Shown: positions 42,547 to 50,091 of the stretch, in pieces
Layout: each line of letters begins with the position of its first letter
Position numbering within the stretch: the first letter of the stretch is position 1
Position numbers and translations under genes: made by a program
Source of the DNA: Chitinophagaceae bacterium
Lineage (GTDB): Bacteria > Bacteroidota > Bacteroidia > Chitinophagales > Chitinophagaceae
Length of the DNA: 52,953 nt
Direction of reading: 5' to 3'
Assembly: GCA_947447465.1 (NCBI GenBank)
Contig: CANFKE010000031.1
Location: forward strand, 1-52,953
The notes under the pieces: model-generated
Told to the model about the DNA's origin: nothing
Database searches by the model: none
What the model saw: only the letters and a program-made list of their open reading frames with translations

Positions 42547-42621
42547 AAGTCCACAGGTTCACACCTATGGACTTGCTTAAAGCAAAAGGGAACAACTCTG
42601 TTGCGCCGCACTGTTGTTCCC
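42547..42621. terminator. Two hairpins between convergent genes
   Basis: Hairpin 1: AAGTCCACAGGT (42547-42558) / ACCTATGGACTT (42563-42574), one mismatch, preceded by A residues. Hairpin 2: GGGAACAAC (42588-42596) / GTTGTTCCC (42613-42621). They separate the DUF3037 gene from the convergent membrane gene. Confidence 0.65.
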
Positions 42622-42656
42622 CCCTGCTAAAATAAACGACTTCTATGGCCACCGGC

Positions 42657-43826
42657 CTATTTCATTGCAACAAGCTCACGCTCGTTCTGCAAAACCCTCA
42701 TTTGTATCTGCAACAGGCTATTGAGTGCGCCTAACACCTTTTCTTCACTCATATCCAGTATCGTCTGCGTCACTGGTATCTTCTGAAAATAGGGGTCAGT
42801 AGAATTGTCATTCACCTTGTTATATTCTAATACCATACTCTTCAACCACTCCAGCTTATTTTTAGCCTCACTACCATCATTAAAATATCCCCCCATCCAC
42901 TTGTTCCTGATCAATGCGCCCTTAACTTCAAAGTCAACATCAATGGAAGACTGGCCGGTACTGCGCTCCAGTATGTATGCTTTCAGATCCTCACATGCCT
43001 TATCTATCTTCCTGCTCAATACCAGTGATGTCATTGCCATAGAGTCGCCCTTCATGCTCCTGTCCAGTTGGCGTTGCTCTGTCTTTACAACCTGCTGACT
43101 TCTTACAAAGAGATTGGTCTCCTTTACTAAATTAGCTTTCTCACTCGCCGGAGATACTACTAATGTCAGCCACAGACAACAGACACCTACCAGCATCACC
43201 GATGTAACAATAGTATTTACCTTACTCTCAGGTTTTCTTATACCACTGGTAATATAGATAGGCAGGAACAGCAAGCCGAGAATGGCCACTGTTGCATATC
43301 CCAGATTCAATGCACCTTGCCAATGCATTACCAGAAATAAGATCGACAAACTCATCAATATGGCACTGAGCGTTCCTAACCCCATCAATAATTTTTCTTG
43401 TTTCTTTTGTTGTTCTTTAGCTTTCAATAAGAACATCAATGGTAAAAATATCAGGCTCATGATAGTTATTCCCACTACTATACCCAATGATGCTCCCGGG
43501 GCATGCATGAATTTCAAAACGATGCCCATAACAAATACTGCAGCAGAAAATAGTCCGCTAACGATCATGACCTTTTTCATAACGTAATAATTTTTGTTGG
43601 TTAAAAGAGATATTGTTTCATTCTCTATTTCACGCAACTCATCTTTATAAAATTTTCGGATGGTTGCGGCATAGAATTGCTCGAAGTCTCCGGACTCCTC
43701 GAGCTCCTGCTCAATAATGCAACAAATATGATCAAGGAGGTTTAGCTGCAGGTCCTCCATCTCCACGCCACGTGCACCAATGTCGCGGAGAATGTGATCT
43801 ATTTGTTGTTCACTGATCTTATACAT
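42657..43826 (-). CDS. HAAS-type five-span membrane protein with GldL-like repeats and coiled periplasmic tail
   Basis: A 389-residue protein. Residues 1-75 form a helical, cytoplasmic domain of the kind found in PadR-linked membrane proteins. Five membrane helices follow (about 85-104, 111-133, 147-167, 171-192, 204-225). Helices 1-2 and 3-4 are an internal duplication, each hairpin turning at a KFMHAPGAS / LVMHWQGAL motif like that of GldL. The remaining 160 residues are extracytoplasmic, helical and charged, with text reminiscent of the GldM N-terminal periplasmic region (KACEDLKAYILE; LLQIQMRVLQNERELV). It is coupled to the PadR gene by a 1-nt overlap. Function unknown. Confidence 0.75.
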   Translation of the reverse strand: MYKISEQQIDHILRDIGARGVEMEDLQLNLLDHICCIIEQELEESGDFEQFYAATIRKFYKDELREIENETISLLTNKNYYVMKKVMIVSGLFSAAVFVMGIVLKFMHAPGASLGIVVGITIMSLIFLPLMFLLKAKEQQKKQEKLLMGLGTLSAILMSLSILFLVMHWQGALNLGYATVAILGLLFLPIYITSGIRKPESKVNTIVTSVMLVGVCCLWLTLVVSPASEKANLVKETNLFVRSQQVVKTEQRQLDRSMKGDSMAMTSLVLSRKIDKACEDLKAYILERSTGQSSIDVDFEVKGALIRNKWMGGYFNDGSEAKNKLEWLKSMVLEYNKVNDNSTDPYFQKIPVTQTILDMSEEKVLGALNSLLQIQMRVLQNERELVAMK

Positions 43827-44167
43827 TAAGCGATCCCGGTTTTTATGTCCAGCAAAAACTTCATGGTCTCCATAAAGTCTGCTAATTCATTTACTTTTTC
43901 TTTGGTCATACTCTTTCCCTCAGCACTCAGGCTGTAATACTTTCTGGCTCTCTTACCATTATACTCCAGTTCCGTCGTCACCAGCCCATCCTGTTCCAGC
44001 ACATGTAGTGTCGGGTACAATGCCCCCTCAGTTATTTGTATTCTGTCCTTAGTAAGCTCTTTTACACGCTGTGTTATCTCATAGCCATACATGCGGTTGT
44101 TGTCTTCCAGCAACTTTAGCACTATGGTCTTTAGCGTTCCTTTTATCAGTTCAGATGAATAGATCAT
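43826..44167 (-). CDS. PadR family transcriptional regulator
   Basis: A 113-residue PadR-s1 type winged-helix protein: LIKGTLKTIVLKLLEDNNRMYGYEITQRV (8-36), ITEGALYPTLHVLEQDGLVTTEL (about 45-67) and RARKYYSLSAEGK (wing). Members of this type often autoregulate and control an adjacent membrane protein with a helical N-terminal domain, as here. It is the first gene of the pair, with its -7 element at 44191-44198. Confidence 0.93.
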   Translation of the reverse strand: MIYSSELIKGTLKTIVLKLLEDNNRMYGYEITQRVKELTKDRIQITEGALYPTLHVLEQDGLVTTELEYNGKRARKYYSLSAEGKSMTKEKVNELADFMETMKFLLDIKTGIA

Positions 44168-44190
44168 ACCTTTATTTTAATTACCTAAGT

Positions 44191-44198
44191 CAAAGATA
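44191..44198 (-). promoter_or_regulatory. -7 promoter element of the PadR operon
   Basis: On the minus strand TATCTTTG, an exact consensus match, with a possible TTTG -33 element (44226-44223) 24 nt upstream, slightly farther than usual. Several ATGC/GCAT half-sites lie just upstream (44211-44262), a possible operator for PadR autoregulation. Confidence 0.5.
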
Positions 44199-44364
44199 CA
44201 TAAGATTCCAATGCATTAGACTCAAATGCTAAAATATTTTTTGTTTTAATGCTCAAGCGCATGATTAGGAATGGTCTGAATAATATTTAGCCACCGGCAA
44301 TATGAAGGTCATGGATCACAACTACCAAATATTATGCGGATGTTTGTATCAAAAGAATTCCAAC

Positions 44365-44889
44365 ATGGGTAATTACATAATGGTCACGCTAAGTGTTCTG
44401 TTACTACTGATATTCACTGCAGCCTGCGGACAGAAAAAGAACACATTAAAAGTGGGTGATCAAGTACCAACATTTATACTGAAAGATCAGAATGGGAATG
44501 ACTTCAATATAGATGAGCATATAGGCAAACAAAAGCTGGTCATATACTTCTATCCTAAAGACGAGAGTAGTGTGTGCACCAAAGAAGCATGTGCTTTCAG
44601 AGACAGCTATGCCGACTATGTTAAGGCGGGAGCAATGGTCATAGGTATTAACTCGGGCTCTGTAAAGAGCCACAAAGCATTTGCTGCAAACCACCAACTG
44701 CCCTTCACATTACTCAGCGACCCCGACAATCTGGTACTAAGGTCGTTTGGTATAAAAGATGTCTTGGTCATTACCGGTCGCGAGACCTTTGTAATAGACC
44801 TTTCAGGCAAAGTAGCATATCGATTCAGGGCAATGATGAGCGGCAACGAGCACTCACAAAAGGCATTAGAATATCTGAGATCGAACTAG
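44365..44889 (+). CDS. Lipid-anchored peroxiredoxin (PrxQ/Bcp type)
   Basis: A 174-residue lipoprotein: signal with lipobox TAAC (Cys21), then a thioredoxin-fold peroxiredoxin domain (about 28-172) with GDQVPTFILKDQNG and the active site DESSVCTKEACAFRD, where Cys71 is peroxidatic and Cys76 the resolving Cys five residues later, as in PrxQ. RETFVIDLSGKVAYRF lies near the C-terminus. It would detoxify peroxides in the periplasm or on the membrane face. The ATG at 44365 is chosen because earlier in-frame starts would bury the lipoprotein signal. Single gene. Confidence 0.9.
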   Translation: MGNYIMVTLSVLLLLIFTAACGQKKNTLKVGDQVPTFILKDQNGNDFNIDEHIGKQKLVIYFYPKDESSVCTKEACAFRDSYADYVKAGAMVIGINSGSVKSHKAFAANHQLPFTLLSDPDNLVLRSFGIKDVLVITGRETFVIDLSGKVAYRFRAMMSGNEHSQKALEYLRSN

Positions 44890-44997
44890 CTTACAAACTG
44901 CTGTTCTTGTATCTATCGGAGTGCTCTTCATACTTATTTCACTATTTACAGTATTGTTTGTACTTTGGCAGCATTACTAACCAAAAATCCTATCAGG

Positions 44998-45537
44998 ATG
45001 AAAAGAACATTAAGTCTGTTTGCAGTTATCGCTATCATCATTCTCTCCGGCTTTGCCGCAATTACCTGGCAGGTATTTGAGAGTAAAGAAGGTGCATATA
45101 AAGTACTCATGCCGGGCGTACCGGAAGAGCAGGAACAATCAGTTGAAAGTGCGGTAGGACCGCTGACCATACATATGGCCATGTTGCAGGCTCCGGACGA
45201 CATCATGTATCTATCCAACTATTCCGATTACCCTGATAGTCTAGTCAATTCAACAATGGGAGAAGCAACACTGAAGCAGTTCTTTACCAGCGCTATGGAT
45301 GGAGCCGCTAAAAATGTATCAGGCACCATCACCAAAAAACAGGTCATAGCATACAAAAATTATCCGGGACGCCACATGGTTGCAGAGATCAAAGAGAAGA
45401 ATGTAGTACTGGAGATGGATATGTATCTGGTAAATAACAGGACCTATTTCCTTGAAGCTGTTTATCTCAAAGGCACAAAAGATATTACAGGCGTAAAGAA
45501 ATTCTTTAGCTCATTCCAGGTTACTTCATCAAAATAG
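44998..45537 (+). CDS. Hypothetical exported protein
   Basis: A 179-residue protein with one N-terminal hydrophobic segment (4-24) that is a signal peptide or anchor, then an alpha/beta domain (about 30-179). Text such as ESKEGAYKVLMPGVPEEQEQ, KNYPGRHMVAEIKEKNVVLEMDMYLVNNRTYFLEAVY and a C-terminal KKFFSSFQVT recalls small secreted domains that end with FxxSF(K/Q) in Bacteroidota and Planctomycetes, but I cannot name it. The ATG at 44998 is preferred to a TTG at 44965. Confidence 0.75.
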   Translation: MKRTLSLFAVIAIIILSGFAAITWQVFESKEGAYKVLMPGVPEEQEQSVESAVGPLTIHMAMLQAPDDIMYLSNYSDYPDSLVNSTMGEATLKQFFTSAMDGAAKNVSGTITKKQVIAYKNYPGRHMVAEIKEKNVVLEMDMYLVNNRTYFLEAVYLKGTKDITGVKKFFSSFQVTSSK

Positions 45538-45571
45538 AATGATGCTGTAAAGCACCTTTATAGGACCACCT

Positions 45572-45608
45572 CATTAATGGGTTCCGGAGTTACCGGAACC
45601 CATTAATG
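45572..45608. terminator. Bidirectional terminator
   Basis: A perfect 16-bp inverted repeat (CATTAATGGGTTCCGG / CCGGAACCCATTAATG) with a 5-nt loop, between convergent genes. No strong T run, but the stem is very stable. Confidence 0.75.
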
Positions 45609-45615
45609 TATGTCA

Positions 45616-46038
45616 CTATCCCACCATCTCTTCCAGTACCTTACTCCGCTCGTAGTTGCGCTTTACGGTCTCTCCTATAGGCGTTGGCTGCCCATCCTCA
45701 TCAATTCTCACGAACGTGATAGATGTGGTGCAGACAACAGTCTCTTCTCCACTATATAAGTTGAACTTACGTGCTTCTATATTGATCTTTATGGACGTAT
45801 TTCCCAGATGATCTACTTCTCCGTATAACCTCACGTGATTACCTGCCTTCAGTGGCTTCTTAAACAATAGTTCGCCCACGCGCAGCGTTACCATATTGGG
45901 TGTGCAGCAATATTCCGTTGCAAATGCCGCTCCGGCCTCATCTATCCATGACATGATATAGCCGCCAAACACGTTGCCATGTATGCCTATGTCTTTGCCC
46001 ATGCAGATCTTTTTGTTGATCAGTTTCATTGTTCTCAT
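45616..46038 (-). CDS. Hotdog-fold acyl-CoA thioesterase (YciA-like)
   Basis: A 140-residue thioesterase that hydrolyses acyl-CoA to free acid and CoA. The active-site region is HGNVFGGYIMSWIDEAGAAFA (about 20-40), with Asp33 as likely catalytic acid, and GNTSIKINIEARKFN is the family helix-strand turn. A C-terminal acidic helix follows. Starts at 46038 or 46029 are both ATG. Upstream on the same strand lies an intrinsic terminator within a leader-peptide attenuator (46056-46196), so expression may depend on transcriptional read-through. Cytoplasmic, hexameric in relatives. Confidence 0.9.
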   Translation of the reverse strand: MRTMKLINKKICMGKDIGIHGNVFGGYIMSWIDEAGAAFATEYCCTPNMVTLRVGELLFKKPLKAGNHVRLYGEVDHLGNTSIKINIEARKFNLYSGEETVVCTTSITFVRIDEDGQPTPIGETVKRNYERSKVLEEMVG

Positions 46039-46055
46039 TGATTTTAGAGGTACAT

Positions 46056-46128
46056 AAAAAAAGCCTCACGTTGTGGCGGGAGGCTATGAAATGTTCATTG
46101 ATATCATTCAGAACATCACCCCGCCACA
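46056..46128 (-). promoter_or_regulatory. Terminator/antiterminator pair (attenuator) before the thioesterase gene
   Basis: Read on the minus strand: TGTGGCGGG (46128-46120) is complementary over 9 nt to CCCGCCACA (46080-46072). The second arm lies within the loop of a terminator formed by AGCCTC (46085-46080) and GAGGCT (46067-46062), followed by seven T residues. The two folds exclude each other. The first arm coincides with the last codons of a short leader frame (46196-46116), so a ribosome at its stop codon would favour termination and a stalled one would favour read-through into the thioesterase gene. Confidence 0.6.
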
Positions 46129-46196
46129 TAAGTATGCATCCAGCATTTGCATGCAGTTGCCATATGTTTCAGTGCTATGTTGTTCATTGTGTTCAT
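46116..46196 (-). CDS. Leader peptide of the attenuator (26 codons)
   Basis: An ATG-to-TGA frame on the minus strand encoding 26 residues, with Met at positions 1, 4, 12 and 20, His at 11 and 21 and the segment ACKCW at 15-19. The stop codon falls inside the antiterminator arm. The position relative to the two hairpins, rather than coding statistics, is the argument that it is translated. The regulated amino acid is not obvious; Met and Cys are the candidates. Confidence 0.5.
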   Translation of the reverse strand: MNTMNNIALKHMATACKCWMHTYVAG

Positions 46197-46306
46197 GCTG
46201 CAATATTAGTTTGTTTGTTGTTCAATTACCTTTCTTATCCGGAAAAATATTGTTAAGATTTAGCTCTTGTTAATGGCTTATAAGGCTTGTCGATAATAAC
46301 CACTAT

Positions 46307-46702
46307 CTACTCTACCCCCTTATCTGCATATACAATGATATCCCTGATCTCGTTATCTGTTATACCACCAAAAGCAGGCATAGTAGTCTTGTACCATTTA
46401 TCAAAAAGCTTACCTGCATAAGCATCTTTGCCATCTGCTGCGATCACCTGCTGACTGTTATGAACAAAGGCTATGAGTTTGGTGGTATCATTTCCCCATC
46501 GGGCTATAACACCCGCTAATGCAGGTCCTGTCTTGTCTTGCTTTAATGAGTGGCATTGCATACAGCTGTTCATAAAGAGCCGTTTACCGGGCGTTACCGG
46601 CACTACTGTAGTAGCCGGCATATTCTGCCTTGTATTGTCGCTATTGTTACAGGCCACAAGTAAGGTAATTACCGGCAGCAAGATAGACAGCCTCTTTATC
46701 AT
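46307..46702 (-). CDS. Cytochrome c lipoprotein (class I, monohaem)
   Basis: A 131-residue lipoprotein: lipobox LVAC (Cys18), a linker to about 38, then a cytochrome c fold with the haem site CMQCH (47-51), ALAGVIARWG and the likely axial Met in TTMPAFGG near the C-terminus. It would carry electrons in the periplasm close to the membrane. Its start is 2 nt after the lepB stop, so they are co-transcribed, an odd pairing with no functional link that I know of. Confidence 0.9.
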   Translation of the reverse strand: MIKRLSILLPVITLLVACNNSDNTRQNMPATTVVPVTPGKRLFMNSCMQCHSLKQDKTGPALAGVIARWGNDTTKLIAFVHNSQQVIAADGKDAYAGKLFDKWYKTTMPAFGGITDNEIRDIIVYADKGVE

Positions 46703-46704
46703 AA

Positions 46705-47928
46705 CTATTTTTCCAGAGAATGTACACTGTGGAACAAGCGTTTCCAGCGGATACCCTTGGCAATACCGTCTTTATGGTAGCTGAACCATACGAACCATGC
46801 CTTACCCACAACGTGGTCAACAGGTACATATCCCCAGTAGCGCGAATCCAGTGAGTTATCGCGGTTATCACCCATCATCCAGTAGTAATCCATCTTAAAA
46901 GTGTAGCTGGTAGCCTCCTTATCATTGATGAAGATCTTACCCTCTTTCTCCTCCAGCTTATTGCCTTCGTAGTTGCGAATGACCCTGCGATATAATGCAA
47001 TGGTCTGCGGATTGATCTGTACGGTCACCCCTTCTTTAGGAATGATGATAGGACCGAAATTATCTCTGTTGAATTTGTAGTTGGTAGAGTCATGCGGGAA
47101 TACACCTAATTCCATAACTACGCCCTTAGGGTAAACAAATGGCTTCACTTCCGCACCCAATTTGGTCAGCTCATCGGCCTGCACATTCTCCAGAAAGTAC
47201 ACATTGCTTACTCCGCCTGTATATGCAGGTGGTACCGATTCTATCTCGTTGTCGCTGATGAAGTCACTGGTCACCGCACCGCCCTTAGAAGTCACTGTAT
47301 ATTGGAGTTTCTGATGCGGGAAACGCACACTAGGGGCATCATTCACAAACAGTACACCATCTTTTACCTCTATCTTATCTCCCGGCACACCTACACAACG
47401 CTTGATGTAATTCTCCTTCTTATCAACAGGCCTTACCAGCAACTTGAATCTTGACTTCAGCGCCTCGCGGTCGTTATTGAAATAGTCTCTTAGTGCAGAA
47501 TAATAATCATCTGCAGGGCGGTCTGCCATTACGGTATCACCGGCTGGGTAGTTGAATACCACTACGTCGTTACGCTCTACCTTACCGAAACCCGGTATGC
47601 GGCGGTATTTCCACTGCACACTACTCAGGTAAGATACACCGCCTGTTATAGGTAATGAGTTATGTACCAGTGGCACAGCAACAGGTGTCATAGGTATGCG
47701 GGGACCATAAGAAAGCTTGCTCACAAACAGATAGTCGTTGACCAACATACTACCTTCCATTGATCCGGTAGGAATAGTATAGGCTTCGAATACCAGTGTA
47801 CGAATGAGCGTTGCAGCCACTATTGCAAAGACACCCGCATCGACCCACTCTCTCCAGACCGGCTTGTTTTTCTTCTTTTTTCCTTTCGGGTCGTCCGTAC
47901 CTTTTTCTTTTTTATCAAATAATGCCAT
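46705..47928 (-). CDS. lepB: Signal peptidase I (long Bacteroidota form)
   Basis: It cleaves signal peptides from exported proteins at the inner membrane. The 407-residue form has a lysine-rich N-terminus (1-24), a membrane helix (about 31-48), and the catalytic Ser56 in TIPTGSMEGSML and Lys176 in NYIKRCVGVPGDKIEV, then MGDNRDNSLDSRYWGYVP near 350-370. It is longer than E. coli LepB owing to a large insert (about 190-320) typical of the phylum. First gene of a two-gene unit with the cytochrome. A palindrome spans the region from the -7 element to the start codon. Confidence 0.94.
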   Translation of the reverse strand: MALFDKKEKGTDDPKGKKKKNKPVWREWVDAGVFAIVAATLIRTLVFEAYTIPTGSMEGSMLVNDYLFVSKLSYGPRIPMTPVAVPLVHNSLPITGGVSYLSSVQWKYRRIPGFGKVERNDVVVFNYPAGDTVMADRPADDYYSALRDYFNNDREALKSRFKLLVRPVDKKENYIKRCVGVPGDKIEVKDGVLFVNDAPSVRFPHQKLQYTVTSKGGAVTSDFISDNEIESVPPAYTGGVSNVYFLENVQADELTKLGAEVKPFVYPKGVVMELGVFPHDSTNYKFNRDNFGPIIIPKEGVTVQINPQTIALYRRVIRNYEGNKLEEKEGKIFINDKEATSYTFKMDYYWMMGDNRDNSLDSRYWGYVPVDHVVGKAWFVWFSYHKDGIAKGIRWKRLFHSVHSLEK

Positions 47929-47961
47929 TGGGCGATAATATTATTAATGCGCCCAAAAGTA
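47928..47961 (-). promoter_or_regulatory. -7 element and 7-bp palindrome at the lepB start
   Basis: On the minus strand TACTTTTG (47961-47954) fits TAnnTTTG. TTGGGCG (47956-47950) and CGCCCAA (47934-47928) form an inverted repeat with a 15-nt spacer, running from the -7 element to the first base of the start codon, and may be an operator. Confidence 0.45.
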
Positions 47962-48203
47962 ATACTTAATGCACATTATCTTATATAACATAATGTTTGT
48001 GCGCGAGTTTTAACAAAAAGGTGATCGCAGTTTTTTACAGAATTAAGCATATCTCACACATTGTTGCTTGTGTACAGGCAATCGGAACCTGATCAGCATG
48101 TTACCTTTTATATATGAATAACACCAGGCAACAGCTTGGATATTGTCCCTTCTTATCTCAGAAGAGGGGCTGGGCGTAGCCTGACTGAACGGCCTTTCAT
48201 TAT
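47962..48203. other. Intergenic region between lepB and superoxide dismutase
   Basis: Together with the flanking elements about 326 nt lack a gene. Apart from the lepB promoter and the sodA terminator I see no reading frame, RNA gene or long repeat. Confidence 0.5.
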
Positions 48204-48231
48204 AATAGCCCCGCAGAACTGCGAGGCTATT
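48204..48231 (-). terminator. Terminator of superoxide dismutase
   Basis: AATAGCC (48204-48210) and GGCTATT (48225-48231), with inner CGCAG/CTGCG and a single mismatch, form a 12-bp stem 24 nt beyond the stop codon. Confidence 0.75.
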
Positions 48232-48254
48232 TCAATAAAAATGATTTGTAAATT

Positions 48255-48860
48255 TTAAAGTGCTGCCTTGTAACGTGCTGCCACAGCATCCCAGTTCACT
48301 ACGTTGAAGATAGCCTTCAGGTAGTCGGGGCGCTTGTTCTGGTACTTGAGGTAGTAGGCATGTTCCCATACATCGATACCCAGTATTGGTGTACCCTTTA
48401 CCTCAGCTACATCCATCAGCGGATTGTCTTGGTTAGGTGTTGAAGAAACTTCCAGCTTGCCACCGGCGTTTACCAGCAACCATGCCCAGCCGCTACCAAA
48501 ACGGGTAGCACCGGCAGTGCTCATCTTTTCTTTCAATGCATCTAAAGAACCGAAAGTTTCATCTATAGCCTTGGCCAGATCGCCTGATGGCTGGCTGCCA
48601 TTGTTACCGAGTATTTCCCAGAACAGAGAGTGGTTGTAATGACCACCACCATTGTTGCGCACCGCAGCAGGATAAGCAGAGATATTAGTCATCAGCTCTT
48701 CCAGACTCTTATTTTCACCATCAGTACCGGCAAGAGCCTTGTTCAGGTTATCTACATAAGCCTGGTGGTGCTTGTCGTGGTGTATCTGCATGGTCTGAGC
48801 ATCTATATGTGGCTCCAGTGCATCAAATGCATATGGTAATGCGGGAAGTGTGTGAGACAT
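48255..48860 (-). CDS. sodA: Superoxide dismutase, Fe/Mn family
   Basis: A 201-residue enzyme that converts superoxide to oxygen and hydrogen peroxide. The four metal ligands are His27 (MQIHHDKHH), His77 ([11 protein letters not shown]), Asp163 and His167 ([10 protein letters not shown]). GGGHYNHS and the GSGWAWL block favour manganese or cambialistic use over strict iron, but this cannot be fixed by eye. No signal peptide, so cytoplasmic. It has its own -7 element (48901-48908) and terminator. Confidence 0.95.
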   Translation of the reverse strand: MSHTLPALPYAFDALEPHIDAQTMQIHHDKHHQAYVDNLNKALAGTDGENKSLEELMTNISAYPAAVRNNGGGHYNHSLFWEILGNNGSQPSGDLAKAIDETFGSLDALKEKMSTAGATRFGSGWAWLLVNAGGKLEVSSTPNQDNPLMDVAEVKGTPILGIDVWEHAYYLKYQNKRPDYLKAIFNVVNWDAVAARYKAAL

Positions 48861-48900
48861 AATAATTTTATTTTTAAAATGATTTTGAAAATGAATACCA

Positions 48901-48908
48901 CAAAGTTA
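48901..48908 (-). promoter_or_regulatory. -7 promoter element of sodA
   Basis: On the minus strand TAACTTTG, fitting TAnnTTTG, lies 40 nt before the start codon. Confidence 0.5.
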
Positions 48909-49068
48909 AAACTGAATGGCGGTAAAGTGAAATGTAAAAATTAAATAGCATTATTGAAAAACATTAAATACCACACCAAAACCGCGCCACCAATAAACCT
49001 GCATAAGGATCCAAATATATTCCACATTCATTCTACATTGCCACATTCATTGTAGAATTGCCCAATGG

Positions 49069-50067
49069 TCAGAGTGTCAAATTGCCATGTTCTATCATGA
49101 GCTTTGCCACTATATCTCTGGTGATGTCCGGGTAGTCGACCACCACAGGTTTTCCATTATCCAGCCAGTTTCTAATGGTGCCGTAGTTCTTCTCATCCAG
49201 CATTTTGATGACCGTTGCACCCATGGCTTCGGCACCGGCGGCATTGCATTGCTGCTCGTATTGGCCCACCATAGGTATCACCAGCACCTTTTTGCCCAGG
49301 TACATAGCCTCAGCAGGACCTTCAAAGCCACCACCGCACAAAACACCTGCCGCTGATGCCATGCTTTTTACAAAGGCGGTGTTGTCTATCTTCATCAACC
49401 GCACATTGCCTATGGTCTTTGGCTCTTTATTGTGTTTAGAAAATACCTCCCACGTAGCATCAGGGAATTGAGATAGGTGTTTTACAAGAGTATCGTCATC
49501 ATAAGCCGGCAGGTATACCGTATAATGTCCCTCATTGGTCGGCTTCAACTCGCGTATCTCTTTACGAATGACCGGTGTAAATATATTCTCTCCAAATGCC
49601 TTGAAATGAAAACCATACCCCGCTGTTACTGGCACGTAGCGACTCAATATCGCTTCACCTATAAGGTCATGATGATCGGGGCGAGGGGCATTGGGGTGTA
49701 AAACTGCGTACTGGTGGCTCAGAGAAATGCAGGGCAGGTTTTTACGTTTACAGGCCCATGCAGAGATAGGCTCAAAATCGTTGACTACTATATCATACTC
49801 TTCGGCCGGAAAATTGCGGATATCTTTCAGCAATTGCCCTACTCTCAGTTTCTTAGCGGTTGCGCCCAGGTCTATACCACCGCTCTTGCCGAATATAAAG
49901 CTGAGACCATAGTATTTATATTTTACCGGATATGGAAAATCTACATCAGCCTGTATGCCGCTGATCAAGACATCTACATCGCCATATTGAGCGAGTAGCG
50001 GATAAACATCTCTGGCTCGGCTCAAATGCCCGTTGCCGGTTCCCTGAATTGCAAATAATATCTTCAC
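49069..50067 (-). CDS. Glycosyltransferase family protein (GT28-like, GT-B fold)
   Basis: A 332-residue protein with a GT-B look. The N-terminal ILFAIQGTGNGHLSRARDV (3-21) matches the glycine-rich acceptor loop of MurG/UGT-type enzymes, and the C-terminal GVLCGGGFEGPAEAMYLGKKVLVIPMVGQYEQQCNA (about 243-278) matches the nucleotide-sugar site. Close in plan to the MJ1255/VC2487 group. It follows the LpxH-like gene by 24 nt on the same strand, so it may modify a lipid or surface glycan. Acceptor and donor are unknown. Confidence 0.85.
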   Translation of the reverse strand: MKILFAIQGTGNGHLSRARDVYPLLAQYGDVDVLISGIQADVDFPYPVKYKYYGLSFIFGKSGGIDLGATAKKLRVGQLLKDIRNFPAEEYDIVVNDFEPISAWACKRKNLPCISLSHQYAVLHPNAPRPDHHDLIGEAILSRYVPVTAGYGFHFKAFGENIFTPVIRKEIRELKPTNEGHYTVYLPAYDDDTLVKHLSQFPDATWEVFSKHNKEPKTIGNVRLMKIDNTAFVKSMASAAGVLCGGGFEGPAEAMYLGKKVLVIPMVGQYEQQCNAAGAEAMGATVIKMLDEKNYGTIRNWLDNGKPVVVDYPDITRDIVAKLMIEHGNLTL

Positions 50068-50091
50068 AATGTGAAAGTAATATTTATAGTG

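Noticed and set aside
45938..46129. A 63-codon minus-strand frame that begins in the antiterminator arm
   Set aside because: It runs through the terminator T tract and into the thioesterase gene; the 26-codon leader in another frame fits the structure better.
46029..46256. A plus-strand 75-codon, Cys/His/Met-rich frame opposite the leader
   Set aside because: It is the antisense of the leader and terminator and lacks a promoter; its unusual composition mirrors the leader codons.
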